Below, in pieces: positions 7,966-15,707 of a stretch of 36,014 nt of DNA (positions are counted from its first letter, which is position 1; every line of letters starts with the position of its first letter). The stretch covers positions 1-36,014 of the forward strand of contig CAISPW010000225.1 in assembly GCA_903887465.1 (NCBI GenBank), written 5' to 3'. The position numbers were made by a program, and so were the translations under genes. This DNA is from an uncultured Oscillochloris sp. GTDB lineage: Bacteria > Chloroflexota > Chloroflexia > Chloroflexales > Chloroflexaceae. The notes beneath the pieces were generated by a model. That model saw only the letters and a program-made list of their open reading frames with translations. It was not told the origin of the DNA and searched no databases.

Positions 7966-8625
7966 ATGTATTACTTCATCGAGCCGATGACCGAGGACGA
8001 CATCCCCGAGGTGCAGGAGATTGAGAGCCAAAGCTTCATCACCCCCTGGTCGACCAGCACCTACCGGCGCGAGATCCGCAACCAGGCGAGCTGCCGCTAC
8101 CTCGTTGCGCGCAGCAGCCCCACACCGCCCCCCCCGAGTCATGGCGCGGCCCTGCTAGGGCGTCGCCCCAGCCTATTCAGCCAGATTGCCGCCGCGCTTT
8201 TCCCCCCGGCAAACAGATCAACCCACAGCTGCGCGATCATCGGCTACGGCGGACTTTGGCTCACTGTGGATGACGCCCACATCACGACCATCGCCGTTGA
8301 CCCGCAGCACCGTGGGTTCGGTGTGGGCGAACTGCTGCTGAATGGCCTGATCGACGCCGCCTACGAGCTACGGGCGCAGATGCTCACCCTAGAGGTGCGC
8401 GTCTCGAACTCCGTCGCCCAGCGACTTTATGTAAAGTATGGCTTCCAACCGGCGGGCAATCGTCCGCACTACTACACGGATAACGGCGAGGACGCGCTGA
8501 TCATGTGGACGGAGTCGATCACCACGCCCGAGTACCAGTTGCGCCTCTCCGCACTGCGCCGCCAGCTCTCCGCCCGCATGCAAAAACACGCCTGCACCAA
8601 CCGATCCGCCCTGCGGATATCGTAG
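7966..8625 (+). CDS. rimI: Ribosomal protein alanine N-acetyltransferase-like (GNAT)
   Basis: Acetyl-CoA dependent N-acetyltransferase of the RimI type, expected to modify a ribosomal protein N-terminus. Visible: the start MTEDDIPEVQEIE, the acceptor-loop FITPWS, the acetyl-CoA signature HRGFGVGELLLNGLI and the C-terminal LEVRVSNSVAQRLYVKYGF with the Asn-Tyr pair. Between the strand ending RYLVARS and IIGYGGLWLTVDDAHIT is an insert of about 40 residues, rich in Pro and Ser, that breaks the usual short hairpin. The start is uncertain: ATG 7966 fits the family N-terminus but has only AAGG next to it; an in-frame ATG at 7930 lies inside the palindrome. 219 residues, versus about 150 for the family, owing to the insert and a C-terminal tail. 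Confidence 0.85.
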   Translation: MYYFIEPMTEDDIPEVQEIESQSFITPWSTSTYRREIRNQASCRYLVARSSPTPPPPSHGAALLGRRPSLFSQIAAALFPPANRSTHSCAIIGYGGLWLTVDDAHITTIAVDPQHRGFGVGELLLNGLIDAAYELRAQMLTLEVRVSNSVAQRLYVKYGFQPAGNRPHYYTDNGEDALIMWTESITTPEYQLRLSALRRQLSARMQKHACTNRSALRIS

Positions 8626-8679
8626 TAGGGCGAAAGCATTGGGGCGGCCTAGAGGCCGCCCCAATGCTTCCGCCCTACT
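8624..8679. terminator. Palindromic bidirectional terminator overlapping two stop codons
   Basis: A 26-bp stem with one mismatch (inner arm AAGCATTGGGGCGGCCT, outer arm AGTAGGGCG, 2-base centre) spans the gap between the convergent rimI and radical SAM genes and includes the stop codons of both. It would fold in RNA from either strand. Confidence 0.65.
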
Positions 8680-9730
8680 GCCGGTTTAAGATCGCGCGAA
8701 TTGCCGGGGCTAGCGAACTCTCGCGCAGGTTTGCCGGCTGTGTATCCCCGGCGTAGATCTGCTCGGCCAGCCGGCGGTGAATGTTCGCCACCTGTTCCCG
8801 GCCATGGACGCGATCACGGAAGGCACTGTGCCTGAGCAGCAGGGCCGCCTCGTTGGTCGCGCGCAGCTTGCCGGCGTAGATGCGGTGCGGCGCGCGCGAC
8901 TCGAGGTTTAGGCCGTCGCAGTAGATCTGCAACTCCACGTCGCGGTCATGGCGGTAAGAGGCGCTGACGGTGGCTTGGCCGTGGTAGATATCGCGGTAGT
9001 AGCTGTGCGGGAAGGTGCTCACGCGGGCCAGGATCTCGTTCACCCGGCTGCGGTGGCGCTCGTTCGGGATGTGCAGGTAATCCCAGATCACAAAGTCAAC
9101 CCCGGCCGCCACGCAGGCCCGCAGGGTGGTGCGCAGCGCCGACTGGGTATCGTTCACGTAGGGCATGATCGGCAGCAGGGCCACGCCCACCGGCACGCCT
9201 AAGCGCTTCAGCGCGGTGAGCATCTCCAGGCGCATGGCCGGCGGCGGGGCCTTGCCCTCCAACTTCTCGGCCAGGTGCGGATCCATGGTGAGCAGAGTGG
9301 TCATGATGATCGCCAGACCATCCTGGTTCATCCGCTGGAGCAGATCCGCATCCTCCATAACACTGGCACTCTTGGTGAGCAGCAGGCAGGGCTGTTTGCG
9401 CTTAGCCAGCACCTGGAGGGTCTGCCGGGTGATCCGGTAGGTCTGCTCGGCGGCCTGGTAGGGGTCGCTGAGCGCGGTGATCGCGATCAGGTCGCCGGGG
9501 TTGACCGCCTCTAGCTCGGCGTCCAGGCGCTGCGGCAGATCGAGGGGGATATGGACGGTCTCGTTGAGCGGGCGGTCGCCGAAGATCCAACTGTCGCAGT
9601 AAGGGCAGCCGATCTCGCAGCCGGTGTAGATACTAAGCGTGTAGGCCGACAGGAAGAACTCGTTGATCGTCGGGCGGCGCGCGCTGAGTACCGATGCCTT
9701 GCTCACAAAGTCGCGCAGGTAGTTTGCCAT
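8675..9730 (-). CDS. Radical SAM protein, SplB/Rv2578c-like
   Basis: The 351-residue protein has the radical SAM cluster motif C-E-I-G-C-P-Y-C (CxxxCxxC) near residue 38, then DSWIFGDR, the segment ITALSDPYQAAEQTY, and LLTKSASVMED, LAIIMTTLLTMD and VALLPIMPYVND, all typical of the spore-photoproduct-lyase-like family (COG1533). The reaction of this subgroup is not known to me; DNA repair is only one possibility. The start is ATG 9730, where family similarity begins; longer readings upstream run antisense to the neighbouring glycosyltransferase and are not real. A minus-strand extended -10 (TGCTACAAT, 9788-9796) lies about 60 bases upstream. It ends in the shared palindrome at 8624-8679. Confidence 0.87.
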   Translation of the reverse strand: MANYLRDFVSKASVLSARRPTINEFFLSAYTLSIYTGCEIGCPYCDSWIFGDRPLNETVHIPLDLPQRLDAELEAVNPGDLIAITALSDPYQAAEQTYRITRQTLQVLAKRKQPCLLLTKSASVMEDADLLQRMNQDGLAIIMTTLLTMDPHLAEKLEGKAPPPAMRLEMLTALKRLGVPVGVALLPIMPYVNDTQSALRTTLRACVAAGVDFVIWDYLHIPNERHRSRVNEILARVSTFPHSYYRDIYHGQATVSASYRHDRDVELQIYCDGLNLESRAPHRIYAGKLRATNEAALLLRHSAFRDRVHGREQVANIHRRLAEQIYAGDTQPANLRESSLAPAIRAILNRQ

Positions 9731-9812
9731 AAGAGAATCACAGGTAGAGCTTGGTGCATGTCGTCGCTCTATACAGAGATATGGCCCATTGTAGCATCTT
9801 CCAGGCCACGCC

Positions 9813-9841
9813 TTGCATGTCGGCGCACTCCGCGCTAGAAT
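9813..9841 (+). promoter_or_regulatory. Promoter giving a near-leaderless transcript
   Basis: TTGCAT (9813-9818), 17 bases, TAGAAT (9836-9841). The expected start at about 9848 is only some 4 bases before the ATG at 9852, and no ribosome binding site is seen before that ATG. Confidence 0.55.
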
Positions 9842-9851
9842 GCGCCCCGCT

Positions 9852-10853
9852 ATGCACCAACACCCGCAAACCGTCGCCGTCGTGATCGTGTCGTATAACA
9901 CCGTGGGCCTGCTGCGGTGCTGCCTAGCCAAGCTGGCGGGCAGCACCCTGCCGCTGCGTATCGTCGTGGTCGATAACGCCTCGACCGACGGCAGCACGGC
10001 CATGGTGCGCGCCGAGTTCCCCGCCGTCGAACTGATCGCCCTTGCTGCGAATGTCGGCTTCGCCAGGGGGACGAATATCGGCCTCGCCACGCTCGGCCTC
10101 ATCGCGTCAGGAGGGGAGCGGCAGGGAGGCATGCCGCCCCCCTCCGACAACATCCTCATCCTCAACCCCGACACAGAGGTGCAGCCGGGGGCGATCGAGT
10201 CTCTCGTCGCCTTCCTGGCGGCCCACCCGCGCGTGGGGTTGGTCGGGCCGCGCCTGCTCAACCCCGACGGTACGCCCCAGGCGGCGGCCTTCCGCTTCCC
10301 CACCCCGCTAATGACCGCCCTCGACCTTTTTCCACCCGGCGAGGTGCTGCCCGGCCGGCTCTACGGCTCCTGGTGGCACGGGCGCTACCCGCAAGAGCGC
10401 GGCGAGCGTCCGTTCCCGATCGACCACCCCCTGGGCGCATGCATGCTGCTGCGGCCCGAGGTGATCGCGCAGGTGGGCGGGCTCGACGAGGACTACTTCA
10501 TGTACAGCGAGGAGATCGCGTGGTGCTGGCGCATCCGCGCGGCGGGCTGGGCGATCTGGCAGGTGCCTGCGGCGCGGGTCGTCCACGTGGGCGGTGCCGC
10601 GACTCGGCAGTTTCGCTGGCGGATGCTGGTGGCCCTCTACCATAGCCGGGCGCGCTTTGCCGCCACGCACTACACGCCCGCCCAGCGGCTGGCCCACACG
10701 GTCGTGGTCCGCGCCGGCATGATCCGCGCCGTCCTGCGCACCTGGCGCGGCTACGCCCGTGGCCGGATCAGCCGCGATGAACTGCGCGCCCACCTGCTGG
10801 CCTACGGCGAGATCTCGCGATCTTCGCTGTTCGCTTGGCCATCAAAATTTTAA
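9852..10853 (+). CDS. Family 2 glycosyltransferase, rhamnosyltransferase-like
   Basis: Cytoplasmic GT-A fold enzyme expected to add a sugar to a cell-surface glycan. The 333 residues show VVIVSYNTVGLL at the start, VVDNASTDGS, the metal-binding ILNPDTEV, the acceptor region GACMLLRPEVIAQVGGLDED, FMYSEEIAWCWRIRAAGW and HVGGAATRQ. No membrane segment is visible. About 15 residues (SGGERQGGMPPPSDN) before ILNPD are encoded by a palindrome at 10110-10145 and look like an insertion. The gene stands alone on the plus strand, divergent from the radical SAM gene. The natural sugar donor cannot be stated. Confidence 0.9.
   Translation: MHQHPQTVAVVIVSYNTVGLLRCCLAKLAGSTLPLRIVVVDNASTDGSTAMVRAEFPAVELIALAANVGFARGTNIGLATLGLIASGGERQGGMPPPSDNILILNPDTEVQPGAIESLVAFLAAHPRVGLVGPRLLNPDGTPQAAAFRFPTPLMTALDLFPPGEVLPGRLYGSWWHGRYPQERGERPFPIDHPLGACMLLRPEVIAQVGGLDEDYFMYSEEIAWCWRIRAAGWAIWQVPAARVVHVGGAATRQFRWRMLVALYHSRARFAATHYTPAQRLAHTVVVRAGMIRAVLRTWRGYARGRISRDELRAHLLAYGEISRSSLFAWPSKF
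10110..10145. repeat. Palindrome inside the glycosyltransferase gene
   Basis: GGAGGGG and CGGC pair with GCCG and CCCCTCC around a loop of about 10 bases. It lies in frame and encodes the unusual Gly/Pro-rich segment just before the conserved NPDTE motif. Confidence 0.6.
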
Positions 10854-10878
10854 GACCCAAAATCGAAAATCGCAATGG

Positions 10879-10907
10879 TTGCATCAACGGCGCTCCAATG
10901 CTATAGT
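10879..10907 (+). promoter_or_regulatory. Promoter of the NYN/OST-HTH gene
   Basis: TTGCAT (10879-10884), 17 bases, TATAGT (10902-10907). Transcription from about 10914 would give a leader of about 370 bases. Confidence 0.6.
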
Positions 10908-10913
10908 ACAGTT

Positions 10914-11285
10914 ATACGCGGTGGCGCTGGGGCATACTCGCCATATGCGCCGCTGAAAACTCGCGACGGTTTTTTTGACGATTAACAGCCTGAGGTGGCC
11001 CAGGGAAATTTCCCGGTGCTGTGTTCCGCAGCGTAGACCTGGTCATTTGGTGATACGAATTTGTCCTGCCCTCTGGCGTGACGACTGGCGGTAATGATTG
11101 GCCGCCGATGAGATTGCTCATATAGCCCTCGCGCCGAGCGGATCGGTTCCTCCCCACCTGTGCGATACGGTCGCTCCCCTATCGTGCCCCCCCCCGACCA
11201 GGGATCTGCCCTTGCGGGCTGGCCCCGAAGCATTTCCTCGCCCACCTCACCCGACACCAAGCCACAGGAGTAAAACGTACTAGCA
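10914..11285 (+). other. Long leader of the NYN/OST-HTH gene
   Basis: A 370-base stretch without a convincing gene. It holds a bulged stem (GCGGTGGCG with CGCCA..CCGC) followed by seven T at 10970-10976, a palindrome GGGAAATTTCCC at 11003-11014, a GGCGG/CCGCC stem near 11085-11107 and a run of nine C near 11187. No known riboswitch was recognised. The early T-run could allow premature stop. Confidence 0.4.
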
Positions 11286-13112
11286 ATGTCGTACGAGAAC
11301 AGGCGACCTGATGTCGCGGTCTTCATCGACTTCGAGAATGTCTATGTGAGCGTGCGCGATAAGCTCAACGCGAACCCGAACTTCGAAGCGATCATGGACC
11401 GCTGTAGCGACCTTGGCCGTGTGGTGATCTCCCGCGCCTACGCTGACTGGTACCGCTACCCACGTGTGACGAGCGCGCTCTACGCGAACGCGATCGAGCC
11501 GATCTATGTGGCCACGTACTATTACGATAAGGACATGGGCCGCACCGGTCGAGCGATCAAGAATAGCGTCGATATGAACCTTTGTATCGACGCGATGAAG
11601 ACGCTCTTCACCAACACGAATATCTCAAAGTTTGTGCTGGTAACGGGCGACCGCGATTTTATCCCCCTGGTCAACACCATCCGCCAGCTTGGCAAAGAAG
11701 TCTATATTATCGGAATCGGCGGTGCCGCCAGCACGCACCTGGCCCAAAGCGCCGATGAGTTTGTCTTCTACGAGCAGCTGATCGGCAGGCAGCCGGGCGG
11801 GTCAGCGATGGCGACCTCCATCGCGAACCGCGCCACCGAGTTGAACCGTGGCATCGAGGTACTCTACGAGCCGACCCCCCACGCCGCCCCGGTTGCCCAC
11901 CCTGCCCCCGTCGCGCCTCCCCCGCCGACCCCGCCCGCCCACCCCGCCGACCCGGAAGTCTACGCGGTGCTGGTCGATGCGATCCATCTGGTGCGCAAGC
12001 GCGGCTATGTCTCCACTCTCGGATCGATCAAGCTGGTAATGAAGGAGTTGATGGGCGGCGACTTTAAGGAGAGCCGCTATAAGGATCTGAACGGGCGTCC
12101 GTTCGCCAAGTTCAAAGACTTTGTAGTGGACGCGGAGAAGCGCGGCAAAGTGCAGATCTTCACCAACGGCACGGTGAACGAGGTCTTCCTGCCCGGCGAG
12201 GACGCCCTGAAGCTCTCGCAGTTCGCCGCCGCCCTGACCGAGGAGTCGGCCGTGGAGCCGGTGGCCGACGCAGTCGTGACGCCGCGCCCGAGCGGGCGCA
12301 AGGAGCCGGTGAAGCCTGCGGCGGCCCCGGTCGTCGAGACGACTGGCGGGTACACCGGTCGCCGCCGTCGCCGTCGCTCGCGTCGCGGACAGGGCGGTGG
12401 TGCCGTCGCCGGGCTGGCCCCGGAGCTGAACGGCGTTACGCCCGAGGACGACGAACTCGATCTGGAGTTGACGCCGCCCATCCTTGATGATGAGCCGATG
12501 GTGACGGATCTTGGTGTATATGACGACGACCCGATGCTGTCGGATCCGGTCGCCTATATGGATGAACTGCGCGCCCTCGATGAGCTTGAGGCGATCACGA
12601 TGATTGAGGTGATCACCGAGGAGCAGACGGCAGATGAACTGGCCTCCGCCGGCATGCCCGCCGACGAACTGCTGGATGAACTCGACGAGGAACTGGGGCT
12701 GACCGACCGTGAGCCGGTGGCCGAGGTCGTCGCCGAGCCGGTGGCCGAGCCGATGGCCGAGCCGGTGGCCGAGGTTGTCGCCGAGCCGGTGGCCGAGGTT
12801 GTCGCCGAGCCGGTGGATGCGCCGGTGGATGCACCGGAGGAGCTTGAGGATATCGAGGAGGACGTCGCGCTTGCGCCGATCGACTTCAGCGATGAAGAGT
12901 GGGCCTTCTTCAGCACAATGATGCGCGGCTTCAGCAAGCCGGTGTCGTTCCAGCAGATCTTCGACGCGCTCCGTGGCCTGCGCAAGGATCAGAGTCTCAC
13001 CCGCACCAACGAGCAACTGCGCACGATGGTGAAGCAGGCGATCAATAGCGATCTGCTTGATCGCAGCGGCAAGGGCAAGCGGGTCTACTACACCCTCAAG
13101 GCTGTAGAGTAG
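11286..13112 (+). CDS. NYN-domain ribonuclease-like protein with OST-HTH domain and acidic tail
   Basis: The 608-residue protein starts with a NYN (LabA/DUF88, PIN-like) domain, residues about 8-168, with acidic residues at D15 (FIDFENVY), D96, D102 and D122/D124 (VTGDRDFIP), the expected metal-binding set of this nuclease fold. A Pro-rich linker (about 196-222) leads to an OST-HTH/LOTUS RNA-binding domain (about 222-305; GSIKLVMKELMGGDF, YKDLNGRPFAKFKDFV). Then come a basic patch (RRRRRRSRRG), a long acidic region with E-P-V-A-E type repeats, and a C-terminal winged-helix-like domain of about 70 residues (DEEWAFFSTMMRGF to GKRVYYTLK). It is likely an RNA-binding or cleaving protein; the target is unknown. 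A GGAG-like site is far (about 15 bases) from the ATG. Confidence 0.9.
   Translation: MSYENRRPDVAVFIDFENVYVSVRDKLNANPNFEAIMDRCSDLGRVVISRAYADWYRYPRVTSALYANAIEPIYVATYYYDKDMGRTGRAIKNSVDMNLCIDAMKTLFTNTNISKFVLVTGDRDFIPLVNTIRQLGKEVYIIGIGGAASTHLAQSADEFVFYEQLIGRQPGGSAMATSIANRATELNRGIEVLYEPTPHAAPVAHPAPVAPPPPTPPAHPADPEVYAVLVDAIHLVRKRGYVSTLGSIKLVMKELMGGDFKESRYKDLNGRPFAKFKDFVVDAEKRGKVQIFTNGTVNEVFLPGEDALKLSQFAAALTEESAVEPVADAVVTPRPSGRKEPVKPAAAPVVETTGGYTGRRRRRRSRRGQGGGAVAGLAPELNGVTPEDDELDLELTPPILDDEPMVTDLGVYDDDPMLSDPVAYMDELRALDELEAITMIEVITEEQTADELASAGMPADELLDELDEELGLTDREPVAEVVAEPVAEPMAEPVAEVVAEPVAEVVAEPVDAPVDAPEELEDIEEDVALAPIDFSDEEWAFFSTMMRGFSKPVSFQQIFDALRGLRKDQSLTRTNEQLRTMVKQAINSDLLDRSGKGKRVYYTLKAVE
12711..12840 (+). 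repeat. Coding repeat, E-P-V-A-E units
   Basis: In-frame GAGCCGGTGGCCGAG-type units repeat about eight times, encoding EPVAEVVAEPVAEPMAEPVA and similar, then switching to PVDAPVDAPEE. It makes an acidic, extended linker before the C-terminal domain and could change length by slippage. Confidence 0.75.
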
Positions 13113-13140
13113 CAGTGTCCTCCTTATGGATGGTAGGAGA

Positions 13141-13176
13141 GGGGCGTTGGGGAGGGTTTCACCCTCCCCAAACCCC
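13141..13176. repeat. GGGGAGGG-type hairpin before trpF
   Basis: Perfect 11-bp stem TTGGGGAGGGT / ACCCTCCCCAA with a TTC loop, extended by GGGG/CCCC past a small mismatch. It fills the gap between the NYN gene and trpF. A pyrimidine-rich CTCTCTTTCTTTC follows, so it may act as a weak terminator or attenuator. Confidence 0.55.
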
Positions 13177-13192
13177 TCTCTTTCTTTCGGTT

Positions 13193-13813
13193 ATGATCAT
13201 TAAGATCTGCGGCCTGCGCACGCTTGAACACGCACTTGTCGCCGCCGAGGCGGGTGCCGATCTGATCGGGCTGGTGTTTGCGCCCAGCCGCCGCCAAGTC
13301 AGCCTCGCCGAAGCCCGCGCCATCGCCGCCGCCGTGCGCGGACTCCCCGCCCCGCGCCCCCAGATCGTCGGGCTCTTCGTCAACACGCCAGCCTTCGAGA
13401 TTAACGCCGTGGCGGACTCGGTCGGCCTCGATCTTGTGCAACTCAGCGGCGACGAGTCGCTCGTGGATGCTGCGGGCATCACCCGGCAGATCATCAAGTC
13501 GATCCGCATGGACGGGTCGGCGCGAGAGGCTGCCTGGATCAGCGCCGGGGCGCGGCTGCTGGTCGACGCCCACGTGCCGGGAGCCTATGGCGGCACCGGT
13601 GCCCGCGCCGACTGGCCGCAGGCCGCCGGGTTGGCCCGATGCGCCCCGCTGATCCTGGCCGGTGGGCTTGACCCGATGAATGTGGCCGAGGCCATCGCTC
13701 AGGTGCGCCCGCAGGGGGTCGATGTGAGCAGCGGGGTGGAGGAGGGTGGAGTCAAACGTGCGGCGCTGATCCGGGCGTTTGTTGCCGCCGCACGCACGGC
13801 GACGACCCTATGA
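13193..13813 (+). CDS. trpF: Phosphoribosylanthranilate isomerase
   Basis: Tryptophan synthesis enzyme that isomerises N-(5-phosphoribosyl)anthranilate. The 206-residue TIM barrel begins MIIKICGLRT, with the catalytic cysteine C6, and continues with GLVFAPSRRQV, VGLFVNT, VQLSGDES, LVDAHVPGAYGGTG (catalytic aspartate and phosphate loop), LAGGLDPMNV and VDVSSGVEEGGVK. The ATG at 13193 is chosen because the family starts exactly there; a longer reading would include the preceding hairpin. The stop overlaps the start of the metallophosphoesterase gene (ATGA). Confidence 0.95.
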   Translation: MIIKICGLRTLEHALVAAEAGADLIGLVFAPSRRQVSLAEARAIAAAVRGLPAPRPQIVGLFVNTPAFEINAVADSVGLDLVQLSGDESLVDAAGITRQIIKSIRMDGSAREAAWISAGARLLVDAHVPGAYGGTGARADWPQAAGLARCAPLILAGGLDPMNVAEAIAQVRPQGVDVSSGVEEGGVKRAALIRAFVAAARTATTL

Positions 13814-15243
13814 GGTGGCCCCGTGCGCGAGCCGCCGCCGGCACGGCCATCGGCATCGGCGGGGCCGCCTTTGGCCTGCGCTGGGCCTTTGTGCGGTTGC
13901 GCCGCGTCACCCTAACCCCCACACCCTACGCCACCCCGCCGATCTGTCCCGATGCGATCGCGCCGCGCCGCCGGCGGATCATTGTGAGCGACCTGCACCT
14001 CGGCGGCGGGGATCGCCTCGACGACTTCGACGACGACCTCGCCTTCGCCGCGTTTATCGACACCTACGTGTGTTGCGACGACCCCACCGAACTGATCCTG
14101 GCCGGTGACACACTCGAGTTTCTCCAGGTGCGACTGCCGGATCTTGATGACGAGGATTGGTCTGAGGCGACCGCCGAGCGGCGCATTGCGACGATCATCG
14201 CGGCCCACCCGCTGGTCTTTGCGGCCCTGGCCCGCTTTATCGCCGGCCCCGAGCGCCAGCTCACGGTTATGATCGGTAACCACGACTTCGAGTTGCACTA
14301 CCCGGCCGCCAAGGCTCGGCTTACCGCCGCCGTCGGCCTGAGCTTGGGCGACCCGCAGTTGCGCTTTGGGGTGAGCTACCACGGCGGCGGGATCTACCTG
14401 GTCCACGGCAATCAGTTCGACAGCTGGAACCGCTTTGTCCACTTCGATGGGATCAGCGCGCCCTTCGAGGTTGTGCGCGGCACCCAACTGGTCAAGGAGG
14501 TGATCAACGATCTGGAGGATGACACGCTCCAGATCGCGCCGCTGATCGATAACGTCAAGCCGACCTCGGCCTTCTTCTGGTACCTGGTGGCCCTGCCCAG
14601 GCTGCGCAACAAGGCGTCGCGGCAGTTTTTCCTGCGCGGGGTGACCGGATTTCTCCAGGTGGTGGCCTGGCCAACCCCTCACCAGATGCCGATCACCGGG
14701 CGCGGGCCGGGCGGCATGCTTAGCGCGCCGATCTTCCGTGGGATCTGGACCTGGGTGGCGGGCCTGCGCCGCCAGCGCGTGGCCCGCCAGCGAAAGATCT
14801 CCCGCCATGTGAGCACAGTGGCTGGCGACCTGCCCCCGCCCGATCAGATGATCGCCCAGGTGCAGAGCGAGGCCGCCCGCCAGATTCGCCGCGAGATGCG
14901 TAACTTCAATGACCAGTACGCCCGCGAAATGCTGCGGATCGCCCGCCAGCCCGCGCATCGCGACGACCGCATCTTTGTCTGCGGGCACACCCACCAGGCC
15001 CGCGCCGTGCCGCTTGGCGCGGGGCAAACCTACTTCAACACAGGCACGTGGACGGAGATTATCTACGATGTGGCCGCCATGATCCGCCAGGAGCAGCGCT
15101 TCCCTTTTCTGGAGATCACCTACCCCGAAGGGGATGCGCCCGAGGGCAGCCTGCTGGTATGGCTGGGCACCGATGAGCCGCCGCAGCCATGGCAGGACGG
15201 GCCAAAACTAGAGCGCCGCCGTGGAAGAATTCGGTTACAATAG
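13810..15243 (+). CDS. Calcineurin-like metallophosphoesterase
   Basis: The 477-residue protein carries all five metallophosphoesterase blocks: SDLHLGGGDR (D61, H63), LAGDTLEF (D100), GNHDFELH, LVHGNQFDSWN and CGHTHQARAVP followed by YFNTGTW. The N-terminus has a basic start and a hydrophobic stretch (about residues 8-30) that could anchor it to the membrane. A middle segment of about 170 residues between the fourth and fifth blocks is not part of the core fold and was not recognised. The overlap with trpF (ATGA) means coupled translation, but no known link to tryptophan synthesis exists. The substrate cannot be predicted; UDP-diacylglucosamine hydrolase-like enzymes share the fold. Confidence 0.87.
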   Translation: MRWPRARAAAGTAIGIGGAAFGLRWAFVRLRRVTLTPTPYATPPICPDAIAPRRRRIIVSDLHLGGGDRLDDFDDDLAFAAFIDTYVCCDDPTELILAGDTLEFLQVRLPDLDDEDWSEATAERRIATIIAAHPLVFAALARFIAGPERQLTVMIGNHDFELHYPAAKARLTAAVGLSLGDPQLRFGVSYHGGGIYLVHGNQFDSWNRFVHFDGISAPFEVVRGTQLVKEVINDLEDDTLQIAPLIDNVKPTSAFFWYLVALPRLRNKASRQFFLRGVTGFLQVVAWPTPHQMPITGRGPGGMLSAPIFRGIWTWVAGLRRQRVARQRKISRHVSTVAGDLPPPDQMIAQVQSEAARQIRREMRNFNDQYAREMLRIARQPAHRDDRIFVCGHTHQARAVPLGAGQTYFNTGTWTEIIYDVAAMIRQEQRFPFLEITYPEGDAPEGSLLVWLGTDEPPQPWQDGPKLERRRGRIRLQ

Positions 15244-15309
15244 CCGCAACGCTCTGGGAGTACTGGGCTGGCCCTGGGATGGGTCGTACCACTTGATTTA
15301 GGAGGACAT

Positions 15310-15645
15310 ATGAAGAACCTGCTTCGGATCGCCGGTATCGCTGCGTTTATCGGTGTGGCTGTCCTGGTTTTCCGCGCCCTGCGCCAGTATCGCGAGGACA
15401 GTGTGTTTGATCTGGCCCCGGCCGCCGCTGGCGGGGGGCAAAAGCGCAGCATCAGCCCCGAGTTACTGAGCATCCTGGCCGACCCAGCCGACAAGGGGCC
15501 GATTGAACTGCTGACCGACAACGCGGGCAAGGAGTGGCTGGTCAACCGTCGCAACGGCTACCGCTACCCGGTCGAGGACGGCATCCCGATCATGTTGCTC
15601 GAAGAGGGCGAGAAAAATAAAGACGAGGGACTGATCCAGAAGTAG
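15310..15645 (+). CDS. Membrane-anchored Trm112-like (UPF0434) protein lacking zinc cysteines
   Basis: A 111-residue protein with an N-terminal membrane segment (about residues 4-22), a short linker and a Trm112/UPF0434-like domain (about 48-100) recognisable from PELLSILADPADKGPIEL and YRYPVEDGIPIMLLEEGE. In ordinary members two CxxC pairs bind zinc (CPxCKG and CxxCG). Here they read D58-P-A-D61 and N79-R-R-N82, so all four cysteines are replaced. The start ATG 15310 is preceded by AGGAGG. It follows the metallophosphoesterase gene by 66 bases and is ended by a strong terminator. The function is unknown. Confidence 0.8.
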   Translation: MKNLLRIAGIAAFIGVAVLVFRALRQYREDSVFDLAPAAAGGGQKRSISPELLSILADPADKGPIELLTDNAGKEWLVNRRNGYRYPVEDGIPIMLLEEGEKNKDEGLIQK

Positions 15646-15653
15646 CATCTAGG

Positions 15654-15705
15654 CAACAGGTAACAGGCAACAGGCAACAGGTCGCACCTTGTTGCCTGTT
15701 TTTTT
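15654..15705 (+). terminator. Intrinsic terminator built from heptamer repeats (YAACAGG x4)
   Basis: Four 7-bp units (CAACAGG, TAACAGG, CAACAGG, CAACAGG; 15654-15681) provide the left arm of a stem whose right arm is CCTTGTTGCCTGTT (15687-15700), with a 5-base loop and seven T (15699-15705). It ends the Trm112-like transcript. Confidence 0.8.
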
Positions 15706-15707
15706 CA

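Noticed and set aside
9731-10303. N-terminal extension of the radical SAM protein by about 190 residues
   Set aside because: It runs antisense into the glycosyltransferase gene; family similarity and a -10 box support the start at 9730.
10914-11285. A known riboswitch or tRNA-like RNA in the leader of the NYN gene
   Set aside because: No conserved core of a known riboswitch class, T-box or tRNA could be matched by eye.
11802-13016. 404-codon open frame on the minus strand opposite the NYN/OST-HTH gene
   Set aside because: It is antisense to a gene with clear domains. Its composition (strings of HRLGDNLGHRLGH) mirrors the coding repeat, and it has no family resemblance.
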